DNA from: Pseudacidovorax intermedius
GTDB lineage: Bacteria; Pseudomonadota; Gammaproteobacteria; Burkholderiales; Burkholderiaceae_C
DNA: 64,000 bases
Direction: 5' to 3'
NCBI RefSeq assembly: GCF_003350475.1
Contig: NZ_QQAV01000005.1
Span: 62,001-126,000, forward strand
Shown: one piece after another, positions 7,700 through 16,624 of the stretch
Layout: each line of letters opens with the position of its first letter
How positions within the stretch are numbered: the first letter of the stretch is position 1
Program-made: the position numbers and the translations under genes
The notes under the pieces: model-generated
Databases searched by the model: none
What the model was told of the DNA's origin: nothing
What the model saw: the letters and a program-made list of their open reading frames with translations, nothing else

Positions 7700-9042
7700 G
7701 CAGCACTGTGCTTGAGGTCGACATCGACCCGCGCTTCCTGGCCGACTGGAGCGGCCTGCAAGGCGGCCGTCCGCGCGAGGTGCTGCGACCGGTGTCCACG
7801 GCCGAGGTGTCCGCCATCCTGCGGCGCTGCCATGCCGAGGGCCAGCGCGTGACCATCCAGGGCGGCATGACCGGCGTGGCCGGCGGCGCGGTGCCCGACG
7901 CCGGCGATGTGGTGATCAACCTGGAGCGCATGAACCGCATCGAATCGCTCGATGACATCGAAGGCTTGATGCAGGTGCAGGCAGGCGCCACGCTGCAGAG
8001 CGTGCAGGAGGCGGCTGCCGCCGCGGGCTGGCAGTTCGCGGTCGATCTTGGCGCGCGCGGCAGTTGCCAGGTGGGCGGCAATGCCGCGACCAACGCCGGT
8101 GGCATCCGGGTGCTGCGCTACGGGACCATGCGCGACCAGGTCCTGGGCGTGGAGGCCGTGCTGGCGGACGGCACCGTCGTCGAGTCGCTGGGGCGGCTCA
8201 TCAAGAACAGCACGGGGCTGGAGGCGCGCCAGCTCTTCGTCGGCACCGAGGGCACGCTGGGCGTCATCACGCGGCTGACGCTGAGGCTGCATCCACCGAT
8301 GGGCGAACCGCAGGCGGCGTGGGTGTCGGCCTCGCGCTTCGAGCATCTGCCCGCGTTGCTGCGCCGGTTGCGGCAGAGGCTGGGTGCATCGCTGTGCGCA
8401 TTCGAGTTCATGTCGGGCGACTTCGTCGCGCTGGCCTCGCAGCTCAGCGGCACGACGCCGCCGCTGGCCGATGCGCCATGGCACGTGCTGGTGGAGGTGG
8501 CCGGCGAAGCGCATGCGAGCCCGAGCCATCTGGCGGAAGCCCTGCAGGCCGGTCTGGCCGATGCCGTGGAGGCCGGTGAGATCGACGACGCCGCCCTAGC
8601 AGCGTCGCTGGCCCAGCGCGAGGCTTTCTGGCGGTTGCGTGAAGCCATCCCCGAAGTGCTCACGCATCTGAAGCCCGCCGGCGCCTACGACGTGGGACTG
8701 CCTTGGCGCGAGACCGGTCCGTATGTGCAGCAGGTGGATGCGGCGCTGCGCGCCGCCTTGCCAGAGGCCCGTCACCTGTTCCTGGGCCACCTGGGCGACA
8801 ACAACCTGCACCTCATCTGCGGCCCGCTCGACGACGCCACCCAACATGCCGTGTGCGACCGCATCGTCTACGAGGGTCTGCGCGGGCGCAGCGGCACGGT
8901 GAGCGCCGAGCATGGCGTGGGCCGGCTCAAGAAGGAGGTCCTCGCCATCACCCGAGGGGGGAGCGAGTTGGCGCTGGCCCGGCGCATCAAGGCGGCGCTG
9001 GACCCGACTGGCATCCTGAACGTGGGGCGCGTCATGGACTGA
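7696..9042 (+). CDS. FAD-binding D-2-hydroxyacid dehydrogenase (GlcD / D-lactate dehydrogenase type)
   Basis: 448 residues. A PCMH-type FAD-binding domain covers about 25-205 (VTIQGGMTGVAGGAVPDAGD, GGNAATNAGGIRVLRYG), and an FAD-oxidase C-terminal domain follows, ending with HLGDNNLHL and SAEHGVGRLKKE, which hold the metal- and substrate-binding histidines of D-lactate, glycolate and D-2-hydroxyglutarate dehydrogenases. It oxidises a D-2-hydroxyacid and passes electrons to a quinone or electron-transfer flavoprotein. The ATG overlaps the sulfatase stop (ATGA), so it probably acts on the alcohol acid released by desulfation. Confidence 0.88.
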   Translation: MSSTVLEVDIDPRFLADWSGLQGGRPREVLRPVSTAEVSAILRRCHAEGQRVTIQGGMTGVAGGAVPDAGDVVINLERMNRIESLDDIEGLMQVQAGATLQSVQEAAAAAGWQFAVDLGARGSCQVGGNAATNAGGIRVLRYGTMRDQVLGVEAVLADGTVVESLGRLIKNSTGLEARQLFVGTEGTLGVITRLTLRLHPPMGEPQAAWVSASRFEHLPALLRRLRQRLGASLCAFEFMSGDFVALASQLSGTTPPLADAPWHVLVEVAGEAHASPSHLAEALQAGLADAVEAGEIDDAALAASLAQREAFWRLREAIPEVLTHLKPAGAYDVGLPWRETGPYVQQVDAALRAALPEARHLFLGHLGDNNLHLICGPLDDATQHAVCDRIVYEGLRGRSGTVSAEHGVGRLKKEVLAITRGGSELALARRIKAALDPTGILNVGRVMD

Positions 9043-9092
9043 GATCCGCGCGCCCCCGATTTCGAAGACGACAAGAAGCACGGAGACAAGCG

Positions 9093-10073
9093 ATGAAAAG
9101 ACGAGACATCCTGACGGCACTGGGCGCCGCACCGGCCGCCCTGACGCTGCCCCGCCTGGCAAGCGCGCAGGCCTGGCCCAACCAGCCGATCCGCATGGTC
9201 GTGCCGTATGCGGCCGGCGGCGGCATCGACGCCGTGGCGCGCCTCATCGCCAAGGCGATGGGCGAGGACCTGGGCCAAAGCCTGGTGGTGGACAACCGGG
9301 GCGGCGCGGGCGGCATGCTGGGCGCCGAGATCGTGGCCCGCGCCGCGCCGGACGGCTACACCGTGCTGTTCGCCGGCAACCCGGAGCTCACCATCACGCC
9401 CTGGTTGCAGAAGGCGAGCTACCAGCCGCTGGTCGACTTCAAGCCGGTGGAACTGGTGTCGCAGTCGCCGAGTGTGATCGCCTGTCTGCCGACCCTGGGT
9501 GCGGCCACACTGCGCGACGCCCTGGCCGCGGCGAAGAAGCGGCCGGGTGGCATCACCATCGGCACGCCAGGCAATGGCTCGCCGATGCACGTGGCAGTGG
9601 AACTGCTGCGCGCGCAGAGCGGGCTGGACATCGTGCATGTGCCCTACAAGGGCGCAGGCCCGGCCACCGTGGCGCTGCTGGGCGGCGAGATCGCCTTCGC
9701 CCTGGTGGGTGCGCCACCGCTGCTGCCGCACATCAACGCCGGCAAGATCCAGGCGCTTGCCGTGACGCAGCCGCAGCGCTCGCCGCTGCTGGCGCAGGTG
9801 CCCACGATCGGCGAAGCCATGGGCTTCATGAAGGATGTCGATTTCGTGGCCTGGTACGGGCTGCTGGTACCGGCCAAGGCCCCGGCAGAGGTGGTGGACC
9901 GCCTCCAGAAGTCTGCGGCATCCGCACTGGCTCAGCCTGCAGTGCGTGAGCGACTGCAAGCGCTGGGCACGGATCCGGTTGCCATGCCGGCTGTACCTTT
10001 TGCAGAGCGCATGAAGACCGAGTCGGCGCAGTACCAGCAGATCATTCAGCGCTTCCAGATCAAGGCGAACTGA
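9093..10073 (+). CDS. Bug/TctC-family periplasmic substrate-binding protein
   Basis: 326 residues. The leader MKRRDILTALGAAPAAL looks like a Tat-type signal ending near ASAQA. Mature parts are classic Bug: PIRMVVPYAAGGGIDAVAR, VVDNRGGAGGMLGAEIVA, APDGYTVLF, and VPYKGAGPATVALLGGE. These proteins bind organic acids with a water-mediated carboxylate clamp. GGAG at 9082 sets the start. It closes the LysR-sulfatase-dehydrogenase operon; no TctA or TctB membrane gene is near, so it serves a distant permease or signals ligand. Confidence 0.9.
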   Translation: MKRRDILTALGAAPAALTLPRLASAQAWPNQPIRMVVPYAAGGGIDAVARLIAKAMGEDLGQSLVVDNRGGAGGMLGAEIVARAAPDGYTVLFAGNPELTITPWLQKASYQPLVDFKPVELVSQSPSVIACLPTLGAATLRDALAAAKKRPGGITIGTPGNGSPMHVAVELLRAQSGLDIVHVPYKGAGPATVALLGGEIAFALVGAPPLLPHINAGKIQALAVTQPQRSPLLAQVPTIGEAMGFMKDVDFVAWYGLLVPAKAPAEVVDRLQKSAASALAQPAVRERLQALGTDPVAMPAVPFAERMKTESAQYQQIIQRFQIKAN

Positions 10074-10109
10074 GCGCGTGCGTGCAAAGGGGCGGTGCCG
10101 AAGAGTCTG

Positions 10110-11426
10110 CTAGCCGGCGAGCCGCGTTGCCAACCCCTTGGCCTGTCGCGCCGTGGCGCCCTTGCCCGTGATCGCCACGGCCGGCGCATGCGCGAGCATG
10201 CCCTCGAACACGGCGCGCACTTCATGGGCACCGATGTCCTCGATCAGTGCCAGCGCCTCGTCCATGGGCATCACCGTGCCGGTGGCCAGCAGCTCTTCCA
10301 CCGCCTGCTCCATCGTCCCGTAAGTGCGTTCGGCGGTGCGCACGCGCGACACGGTCAGCTGGTTGCGAGCGCGCTCCAGGTGCACGGGGTCGATGGCCGC
10401 CGCATGCGCGCGCAGCAGATCGCCAGTGGCCGCGACCAGCGCGTCCAGCTTGTCCGGCGTGGTCACGGCACTGACCACGAAGTTGGCCCAGATGTCGCCC
10501 TTGTCGATGCTGGCGTCCACGGTGTAGGCGAGGCCCAGTTTCTCGCGGATGGTGTCCGACAGGGGCGACGACATGCCGCTGCCCAGCAGGTTGGCGGCCA
10601 GCTGGGCCGTGAGGCGCCAGCGTGTCTGCGCCACGGCCTGCGGGTCCGAGGGCGCGATGGGATAGGCGATGTTCACGAACACCTGAGACACCTGGGTGAA
10701 GCGCCGCGCCAGCGCCTGGCCGACGTAGGCGGCAGGCACAGGCGCCTGGGTCGCTGGTGCAGCAGGTGACGCCGGCATGGCCCCGAAGAGTTCTTCCGCC
10801 AGCGCCATCCAGCCTTCGACGTCGAAGTGGCCGGCCGCCGCCACGATGGTCTTGTCGGCCACGTAGTGCGCCTGCACATGGCGCACGAGATCGTCGCGGC
10901 GGAAGCCTTCGATGTTCTCCAGCGTGCCGATCACCGGCATGCCCATCGACGCATCGCCCCAGATGGCGCGGTCGAGCAGGTCGTCGGCGCTGTCCTGCGG
11001 GTCCTCGTCGTACTCGATGGCCTCCTGCCGGATCACCTCCAGCTCGCGCTGCAGTTCGTCTTCGGGAAAGGTGCTGTTGAGCACGATGTCCGCCGTCATG
11101 CTCAGCAGGTGGTTGGCATGCCGGCCCAGGCCGGTCATGAAGTAGGCGGTGCTGTCCTTGCCGGTGAAGGCGTTGACGTCGGCGCCCAGGCGCTCGGCGT
11201 CGAGGTTGATGGCCTGCACCGAGCGCGTGGCCGTGCCCTTGAAGGCCATGTGCTCCAGCACATGGCTGATGCCGTTGGTGGCCGGCGTCTCGTCGCGCGA
11301 GCCAACGCGCAGGAAGACGCCGACGCTGGCGCTCTGCACCTGCGGCATGGGCACGGCGAGCAGGCGCACGCCGTTGGGCAAGGTGCGAAGGACGGTGGCC
11401 GCGGGCGAGCCGGAGATCGACGCCAT
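10110..11426 (-). CDS. M16-family zinc metallopeptidase (processing-peptidase-like)
   Basis: 438 residues, the usual size of a single-chain bacterial M16B peptidase. The inverted zinc motif is present as HVLEH (H55, E58, H59) and the third ligand region appears downstream as ELEVIRQEAIEYDEDPQD. The C-terminal half is the non-catalytic M16 repeat with SPLSDTIREKLGLAYTVDAS. No signal peptide, so cytoplasmic. Its ATG lies three bases after the stop of the XRE gene. Members cleave small peptides or process precursors; the substrate here is unknown. Confidence 0.88.
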   Translation of the reverse strand: MASISGSPAATVLRTLPNGVRLLAVPMPQVQSASVGVFLRVGSRDETPATNGISHVLEHMAFKGTATRSVQAINLDAERLGADVNAFTGKDSTAYFMTGLGRHANHLLSMTADIVLNSTFPEDELQRELEVIRQEAIEYDEDPQDSADDLLDRAIWGDASMGMPVIGTLENIEGFRRDDLVRHVQAHYVADKTIVAAAGHFDVEGWMALAEELFGAMPASPAAPATQAPVPAAYVGQALARRFTQVSQVFVNIAYPIAPSDPQAVAQTRWRLTAQLAANLLGSGMSSPLSDTIREKLGLAYTVDASIDKGDIWANFVVSAVTTPDKLDALVAATGDLLRAHAAAIDPVHLERARNQLTVSRVRTAERTYGTMEQAVEELLATGTVMPMDEALALIEDIGAHEVRAVFEGMLAHAPAVAITGKGATARQAKGLATRLAG

Positions 11427-11429
11427 CGT

Positions 11430-11687
11430 TCAGCGGTCCTGCGGTGGCTGCGGCTGCACGCCGATGCCGTACAGCGCCAGCAGGCCGACCATGTGGCCGA
11501 CGGAGACGCCCGGCTCGCCGGATTCGATGCGGCCGATGGTCTGCACGTGCACGCCCAGGCGCGCAGCCGCGGCGGCCTGGCCTTCGCCGGCGGCCAGCCG
11601 GGCCGCCTTGGCCGCGGCGCCGAGGGTCTGGATGGTGTGGAGGGCGTCGTCGCCGATGTCGGTGGAAATGCGCTTGCCTTGGGCCAT
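11430..11687 (-). CDS. Small XRE-type helix-turn-helix regulator
   Basis: 85 residues. A single Cro/XRE helix-turn-helix spans about 25-80: AKAARLAAGEGQAAAAARLG, then VHVQTIGRIESGEPGVSVG and a final hydrophobic helix MVGLLALYGIGV. No effector domain is fused. It is the first gene of a two-gene unit with the M16 peptidase, three bases apart, so it may control or be co-expressed with it. The first ATG after the intergenic sequence, at 11687, was chosen; the longer open frame upstream reads antisense to the MarR gene. Confidence 0.75.
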   Translation of the reverse strand: MAQGKRISTDIGDDALHTIQTLGAAAKAARLAAGEGQAAAAARLGVHVQTIGRIESGEPGVSVGHMVGLLALYGIGVQPQPPQDR

Positions 11688-11771
11688 CGGGGCATTCTCG
11701 CCGGCCCTCTGGGTCCGAGATGTTCCGGGGCGGCTGGCCCCGGGTCGGGTGCTTAAACTGATCGCGGCCCC

Positions 11772-12203
11772 ATGACGCACAGAACCTTCGACCTCCAAGC
11801 CCACCTGCCCTACCTGCTGCGGCGCGCCCACTTCGCGGCCGACGCCATCTTCAGCCAGGTCTATGGCACGGACTTCACGTCCCGGCAGCTGGCGCTGCTG
11901 GTGGCGATCGCCCAGCGGCCCGGCATCTCGCAGATCCAGGCGGCCCAGGAGATCGGCCTCGATGCCAACACCTGCAGCGACCTGGTCATGCGCGCCATCG
12001 GCAAGGACCTGCTTCGGCGCGAAAAGTCGCCAATCGATGCCCGGCAGTTCTGCCTCTATCTCACACCCGCAGGTGAAGATGTGCTGGACCATGGCCTGGC
12101 TCTTGCCCGCGAATACCAGGCCGAGGTGTCGCGCCGGTTGAGCGAGGCCGAGCGCGAGCAACTGGCCGCCCTGCTGCGCAAGATGCTCGATTTCGGCGGC
12201 TGA
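11772..12203 (+). CDS. MarR-family transcriptional regulator
   Basis: 143 residues, standard MarR size. A winged helix lies at about 35-105 (TSRQLALLVAIAQRPGISQI, then QEIGLDANTCSDLVMRAI and the beta-wing around KSPIDARQFCLYLTPAGE), flanked by dimerisation helices. It lies directly upstream of, and on the same strand as, the hydrolase-led catabolic operon, and an 18-bp imperfect palindrome sits between them. It is probably the ligand-released repressor of that operon. Confidence 0.88.
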   Translation: MTHRTFDLQAHLPYLLRRAHFAADAIFSQVYGTDFTSRQLALLVAIAQRPGISQIQAAQEIGLDANTCSDLVMRAIGKDLLRREKSPIDARQFCLYLTPAGEDVLDHGLALAREYQAEVSRRLSEAEREQLAALLRKMLDFGG

Positions 12204-12256
12204 GCGCCTCAAGCCACGCTGCAGACGCGACTTGCCGGCCTCTTCGTCCGTCCATA

Positions 12257-12274
12257 TGATACGAATACGTACTA
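12257..12274 (+). promoter_or_regulatory. Candidate MarR operator before the hydrolase operon
   Basis: TGATACGAATACGTACTA is an 18-bp interrupted palindrome (six of nine base pairs match, core TACG-N4-CGTA) in the only AT-rich stretch between the MarR gene and the next start at 12293. The length fits MarR operators. No experimental support. Confidence 0.4.
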
Positions 12275-12292
12275 AATAGAGAAGGCGCCGAC

Positions 12293-13141
12293 ATGCCGGA
12301 TGCTTCGTGGTGGGATGCCCAGTACCAGGCCCTGGCCGGCGTGGACCCCAAGGCGCTGTTCGGCGCCTGGGCCCAGCGCTCCGAGCAGGCCCGCGAGGTC
12401 CTGGGCGGTCGGCTCGATGTGCCCTATGGTCCGACGCCGGCGGAGACGCTCGATGTGTTCATGCCCGCGCCCGGCACCCCGGTGCGGGACGTGCTGGTGT
12501 TCTTCCACGGCGGCTTCTGGCGCGGCTCCGACAAGGCGCTGCACCGCTTCATCGCGCCGGCGTTCACGGCGGCCGGCGCCGCGGTCGTGCTGCCCAACTA
12601 CGCGCTGTGCCCGGCCGTGACCATCGGCACCATCCTTGAGCAGGCCGCGGCGGCCCTGCGCTGGGTCGAGGCGCAGGCGGCGGCATGGGGCAACCCAGGG
12701 CCGGTGCGCATCACCGTGGCCGGCCATTCGGCGGGCGGTCACCTGGCGGCCATGCTCGGCGTGCAGCAGGCGGCCAGGGTGTTCAGCCTGTCGGGCCTGC
12801 ACGACCTGCAGCCGCTGATGCAGGTGCCCTTCCTGCATGACGATCTGCGGCTGTCGACGGAGACGGCGCGGGCCTGGAGCCCCGCTTTGCACCGGCCCGC
12901 CGCAGGGACGGTGGTCCATGCCATGGTCGGCGGCGCGGAAAGCGCGGAGTTCCATCGCCAGACGCAATTGCTGCGCGAGGCCTGGGGCGAGCCGGCGGTG
13001 CCTGTCGTGGGCATCTGCCCGGACGCGGGCCACTTCGCCGTGGTCGAGGCCCTGGCCGATCCGGACCACGAGGTCCACCGGGCGTGCCGCGTTCTCATGG
13101 CCCGCGCCTTGGCATCCGTCCCTGCTTCTTCGAACCCCTGA
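12293..13141 (+). CDS. Alpha/beta hydrolase, kynurenine-formamidase/esterase-like
   Basis: 282 residues. The oxyanion segment FFHGGFWRGSDK (HGG at 72-74) and nucleophile elbow AGHSAGGH with S146 place it in the hormone-sensitive-lipase/carboxylesterase group close to kynurenine formamidases; the catalytic histidine is probably in DAGHFAVVEAL near the end. Such enzymes split amides of N-formyl compounds or small esters. First gene of the probable MarR-controlled operon; the RidA-like gene starts 14 bp after its stop. Substrate unknown. Confidence 0.85.
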   Translation: MPDASWWDAQYQALAGVDPKALFGAWAQRSEQAREVLGGRLDVPYGPTPAETLDVFMPAPGTPVRDVLVFFHGGFWRGSDKALHRFIAPAFTAAGAAVVLPNYALCPAVTIGTILEQAAAALRWVEAQAAAWGNPGPVRITVAGHSAGGHLAAMLGVQQAARVFSLSGLHDLQPLMQVPFLHDDLRLSTETARAWSPALHRPAAGTVVHAMVGGAESAEFHRQTQLLREAWGEPAVPVVGICPDAGHFAVVEALADPDHEVHRACRVLMARALASVPASSNP

Positions 13142-13154
13142 CACGCCCATCGCG

Positions 13155-13928
13155 ATGACCATGCCTTCCACCATTTCCGTCCCTCAAGGCGGCTTCCGCT
13201 ACCTGCCGGGCGGCTTCCAGTACTCGGCAGCGGTCGTTGCGGAGCCGGGCTTCGTGATCGAGCGCGCGGTCTTCGACGCCGCCCTGCCGCTCGAAGAGGG
13301 CTTCGCACGCATCGAGGCCCATCTGCGCGCCCTCGGCCGCCCGATGGCGGCGCTGTGCGCCTGCGAACTGCGTTCGCCCGCACCGCTGACCGAAGCGGAT
13401 TTCGTGTCCTTCAACCGGCGCTATGTGCAGCCGCTGGAGCAATGGGGCATCTACCTGGATGGCGCCAACCCGGTGGCCCGATGCAATCTGGTGCCGGCCG
13501 ACCGGCCGCCGAAGACCGTCGTGTTCCACGCCTTCAGCTACACGCGCCCCACCGCGGTGGCGCAGCAGCGGCCCGACTTCGTCACCTCGGGCGCGGCCGA
13601 ATGCCCCGACCGCCCGGGTTACCGCGACGCGATCGTGCGCCTGGGCGAGACCTCGCCGGATGCGCTGTGCGAGAAGCTGGCGTTCGCCCTCGGCGACCTC
13701 GAGTCGCGCTTCGCGCCACTGGGCGTGGGTTGGGCCGACGTGAAGGAACTCAACCTCTACAGCGTCCACGACCTGCATCGGCCGTTGCTGCAAGGCCTGT
13801 CGTCGCGTGCAGGCGCCGACTGCGCCGTCACCTGTCATGCGGTGCGGCCGCCGGTCGTCGATCTGGAGATCGAACTCGATGCACGTCGTCACGGCAGCGC
13901 GCTGCTGCTGCCGCGCACGCCCGGTTGA
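13155..13928 (+). CDS. RidA/YjgF-like protein, double-length, function unknown
   Basis: 257 residues, about twice a RidA monomer. Sequences like GGFRYLPGGFQYSAAVV, FARIEAHLRALGRPMAALCA and the second-half LESRFAPLGVGWADVKELNLYSVHD resemble the YjgF/Rid fold. Rid enzymes hydrolyse enamines and imines and some act as deaminases in aminomuconate-type pathways; the usual catalytic arginine could not be placed with confidence. It follows the formamidase-like hydrolase, so the pair may treat an N-containing compound. The start at 13155 has a second in-frame ATG two codons later. Confidence 0.6.
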   Translation: MTMPSTISVPQGGFRYLPGGFQYSAAVVAEPGFVIERAVFDAALPLEEGFARIEAHLRALGRPMAALCACELRSPAPLTEADFVSFNRRYVQPLEQWGIYLDGANPVARCNLVPADRPPKTVVFHAFSYTRPTAVAQQRPDFVTSGAAECPDRPGYRDAIVRLGETSPDALCEKLAFALGDLESRFAPLGVGWADVKELNLYSVHDLHRPLLQGLSSRAGADCAVTCHAVRPPVVDLEIELDARRHGSALLLPRTPG

Positions 13929-13952
13929 TTGGCTCTGATGAAAGGACTCCCG

Positions 13953-14948
13953 ATGCCCCGCTTTCGATCGCACACCGTCCGGCGCTGGCTCCGCGCCGCC
14001 GCCACCTTCTGCGTGGCCGGCCTGGTCGGGACGGCCGCCATGGCCCAGGCCGACGCCATGGGCGGGCCGATCCGCATCCTGGTTGGCTTTCCGGCGGGCG
14101 GCACCATCGACGTGGTGACCCGGCAGGTGACCGAAGAGATGAGCAGGACGCTGGGCGTGCCCATGGTGGTGGAGGTGGCGGCCGGCGCTGGCGGCCAGCT
14201 CGCGGCCCAGCAGCTCAAGCGCGCGGCACCCGACGGCCGAACGCTGATGGTCGCGCCCGATCACACGGCGGTGATCCTTCCCCTGACCTTGGCCAACCCC
14301 GGCTTCGACATGGCGACCGACTTCCAGCCCGTCGGCATGGTGGCCCATTACGCAGGCGCATTGGCGGTGAGCCAGGCGAGCGGCATCCAGGACATGGCAG
14401 GCCTGATGGCCCGTGTGAAGGCCGACCCGCCGGCGGGCAACGTCGGTGTGTCCGCGCCCGGCAGCAAGCCGCAGTTCCTGCTGTCGATGCTGGCGAAGCA
14501 GCAGGGACTGGCGCTGACCGCCGTGCCCTATCGCGGCTCCGTGCCCATGGTGCAGGACCTGGCCGGCGGCCATCTCACGGCCGGCATCACGGCGCTTGGC
14601 GACTTCCTGGAGTTTCACAAGGCCGGCAAGCTCAGGGTGATCGCCGTGACTGGCGAGCAGCATGTGCCTCAGCTGCCGATGGTGCCCACGGCAACGGAGG
14701 CCGGCTATGCCTTGAAGATGAACTTCTGGATCGGCATGTTCGCCCCTGCAGCCGTGCCGCGTCCGATGGTGGACCGCCTCAACCAGGCCCTGCAGAAGGC
14801 CCTGGGCACGCCGGCCGTGCAGGAGCGCATGGCGGCCCTGGTGTTCGAACCCAGTCCCTCGACGCCGGATCAGCTGAAGGCCCGCATGGCGGCGGAGACC
14901 CGCGAGTGGGCGCCTGTGATCAGCGCCTCGGGCTGGATGCGGCAATAG
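13953..14948 (+). CDS. Bug/TctC-family periplasmic substrate-binding protein
   Basis: 331 residues. Signal peptide rich in Arg then a hydrophobic run, cut near AMAQA. Bug motifs: IRILVGFPAGGTIDVVTRQV, AAGAGGQLAAQQLKRAAPDG and VPYRGSVPMVQDLAGG. AGGA at 13942 favours this ATG; another in-frame ATG is at 13938. Within the hydrolase operon it presumably captures the operon's substrate or a related acid in the periplasm. No cognate TctAB genes. Confidence 0.88.
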   Translation: MPRFRSHTVRRWLRAAATFCVAGLVGTAAMAQADAMGGPIRILVGFPAGGTIDVVTRQVTEEMSRTLGVPMVVEVAAGAGGQLAAQQLKRAAPDGRTLMVAPDHTAVILPLTLANPGFDMATDFQPVGMVAHYAGALAVSQASGIQDMAGLMARVKADPPAGNVGVSAPGSKPQFLLSMLAKQQGLALTAVPYRGSVPMVQDLAGGHLTAGITALGDFLEFHKAGKLRVIAVTGEQHVPQLPMVPTATEAGYALKMNFWIGMFAPAAVPRPMVDRLNQALQKALGTPAVQERMAALVFEPSPSTPDQLKARMAAETREWAPVISASGWMRQ

Positions 14949-15106
14949 GGCCGGGTCGCCGGGCAGTCGGCAGGCTGCCATCGCGGGGCAGCCGCCTGTG
15001 ATTGGAAGGTTTCGCCAACGCCCCCGACCGATCCAGCCATTGGGTGCAGCGCCGGCGCTGCCTACGCTCGGGCCGTCTGAACGAACCCGCCCCGAGCGTC
15101 CGCACC

Positions 15107-16624
15107 GTGTACCTCACCCAAGGCCTGCATCGCGCCCTGCAGAGACATCCCGAGAAGATTGCCCTCACCCACGTCGGTGACGGCTTCGTGCGGCAGCACC
15201 GCTTTGCGCAACTGCTGGAGGACGTCGCGCGCCATGCCGCGGCCTTGCGCGGGCGCGGCGTGGCGGCCGGCGATCGCGTGGCACTGCTGGCGCCCAACGA
15301 CGACCTGCTGGTGCGCGCGCTCTATGCCTGCTGGTGGCTGGGGGCCGTGGCCTGTCCGCTGAACGTGCGCTGGTCGGCGGCCGAGGTGGCCCATGCGGTG
15401 GCCGACAGCGGCGCGCGGCTGCTGCTGATGGGCGACGGCCTGGGGTCGGCCCTGCCGAACGGCCTCGACGTGCCGGTGCTGCGCCTGGCGGCGCTGGCGG
15501 ACGAGGCCGCCACCTGCCCGCCGGTGCCCGACACCCGCACCGGCGGCGATGCGGTGGCCTGCCTGCTCTACACCGGCGGCACCACCGGGCGCGCCAAGGG
15601 CGTGGTGCTCAGCCATGCGAACTTCTGGACGGCGTCGATGACGCGCGGCGCCGAGCTCAACAACGCGCCCGAGTCGGTGTCCTTGCTGGTGGCGCCGCTC
15701 TTCCACGTGGCGGGCCTGGGCCGGCTGGTGGGCCAGACGCTGGTCAGCGGCAGCGCCATCACCATGGCCCAGTTCCGGCCGGCCGATGTGCTCGCGGCCA
15801 TCGAGCGCCACGGCATCACCGACGTGATCCTGGTGCCGACCATGCTGCAGGCCCTGCTGGACGAGCCGGGCTTCGCGCCCCGGCGCGTGCGCAGCCTGGA
15901 CCGCATCGCCTTCGGTGCGGCGCCTATGCCGCCCGACCTGCTCGACCGGGCCCTGCAGGCCTGGCCGCATGCCGAGTTCTTCCAGGCCTACGGCCTCACC
16001 GAGACGGCCGGCGCGGTGTGCATCAACCTGCCCGTCAACCACCGCTCGGCCGAGGCGCGTGCCGCAGGCCGCCTGCAATCGGTGGGCCGGGCCGGCCTGG
16101 GGGCCGAGATCGAGATCGTCGACGAAGACGGCCACGCGGTGCCCCGTGGCACGGCGGGCGAGATCGTGGTGCGCGGGCCCATGGTCACGCGCGGCTACTG
16201 GCGCAACGACGAGGCCACCGCGGCAGCCTTCCGTGACGGCTGGTTCCGCACGGGCGATGCGGGCTGCATGGACGCCGAGGGTTACCTGCGCATCGTCGAC
16301 CGCATCAAGGACATGATCATCACGGGCGGCGAGAACGTGTATTGCGCCGAGGTCGAAGGCGCGCTGCGCAGCCATCCGTCCGTGGCCCAGGCGGCCGTGA
16401 TCGGACTGCCCGATGCCCATTGGGGCGAGCGGGTGCATGCGGTGGTGGTGGCCCGGCCGGGCACGCAAGCGCCGACGCTCGATGCACTGCGCGACTGGTG
16501 CCGCGAGCGGCTGGCCGGCTACAAGTGCCCGCGCAGCCTGGCCGTGCTGCCGCAGCTGCCGCTGTCGGCCGCCGGCAAGGTGCTCAAGAACGTGCTGCGC
16601 GAGCAGGCGCGCACCGAGGCATGA
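15107..16624 (+). CDS. Acyl-CoA synthetase (AMP-forming, class I adenylate-forming enzyme)
   Basis: About 505 residues from the GTG at 15107; a longer frame from 15002 lacks family similarity, so the GTG was preferred although no clear ribosome site is seen. The ATP loop LLYTGGTTGRAKGVVLSH, the motif QAYGLTETAG, and GWFRTGDAG, IVDRIKDMIITGGENVY with the C-terminal catalytic lysine in LSAAGKVLK are all present. It activates a carboxylic acid to its CoA thioester. Its stop overlaps the start of a PaaI thioesterase (ATGA). Confidence 0.9.
   Translation: MYLTQGLHRALQRHPEKIALTHVGDGFVRQHRFAQLLEDVARHAAALRGRGVAAGDRVALLAPNDDLLVRALYACWWLGAVACPLNVRWSAAEVAHAVADSGARLLLMGDGLGSALPNGLDVPVLRLAALADEAATCPPVPDTRTGGDAVACLLYTGGTTGRAKGVVLSHANFWTASMTRGAELNNAPESVSLLVAPLFHVAGLGRLVGQTLVSGSAITMAQFRPADVLAAIERHGITDVILVPTMLQALLDEPGFAPRRVRSLDRIAFGAAPMPPDLLDRALQAWPHAEFFQAYGLTETAGAVCINLPVNHRSAEARAAGRLQSVGRAGLGAEIEIVDEDGHAVPRGTAGEIVVRGPMVTRGYWRNDEATAAAFRDGWFRTGDAGCMDAEGYLRIVDRIKDMIITGGENVYCAEVEGALRSHPSVAQAAVIGLPDAHWGERVHAVVVARPGTQAPTLDALRDWCRERLAGYKCPRSLAVLPQLPLSAAGKVLKNVLREQARTEA

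Noticed and set aside
11424-11687. XRE gene plus downstream gene as a toxin-antitoxin system
   Set aside because: The partner is a full M16 protease with an intact zinc motif, not a HipA-, HigB- or RelE-type toxin.
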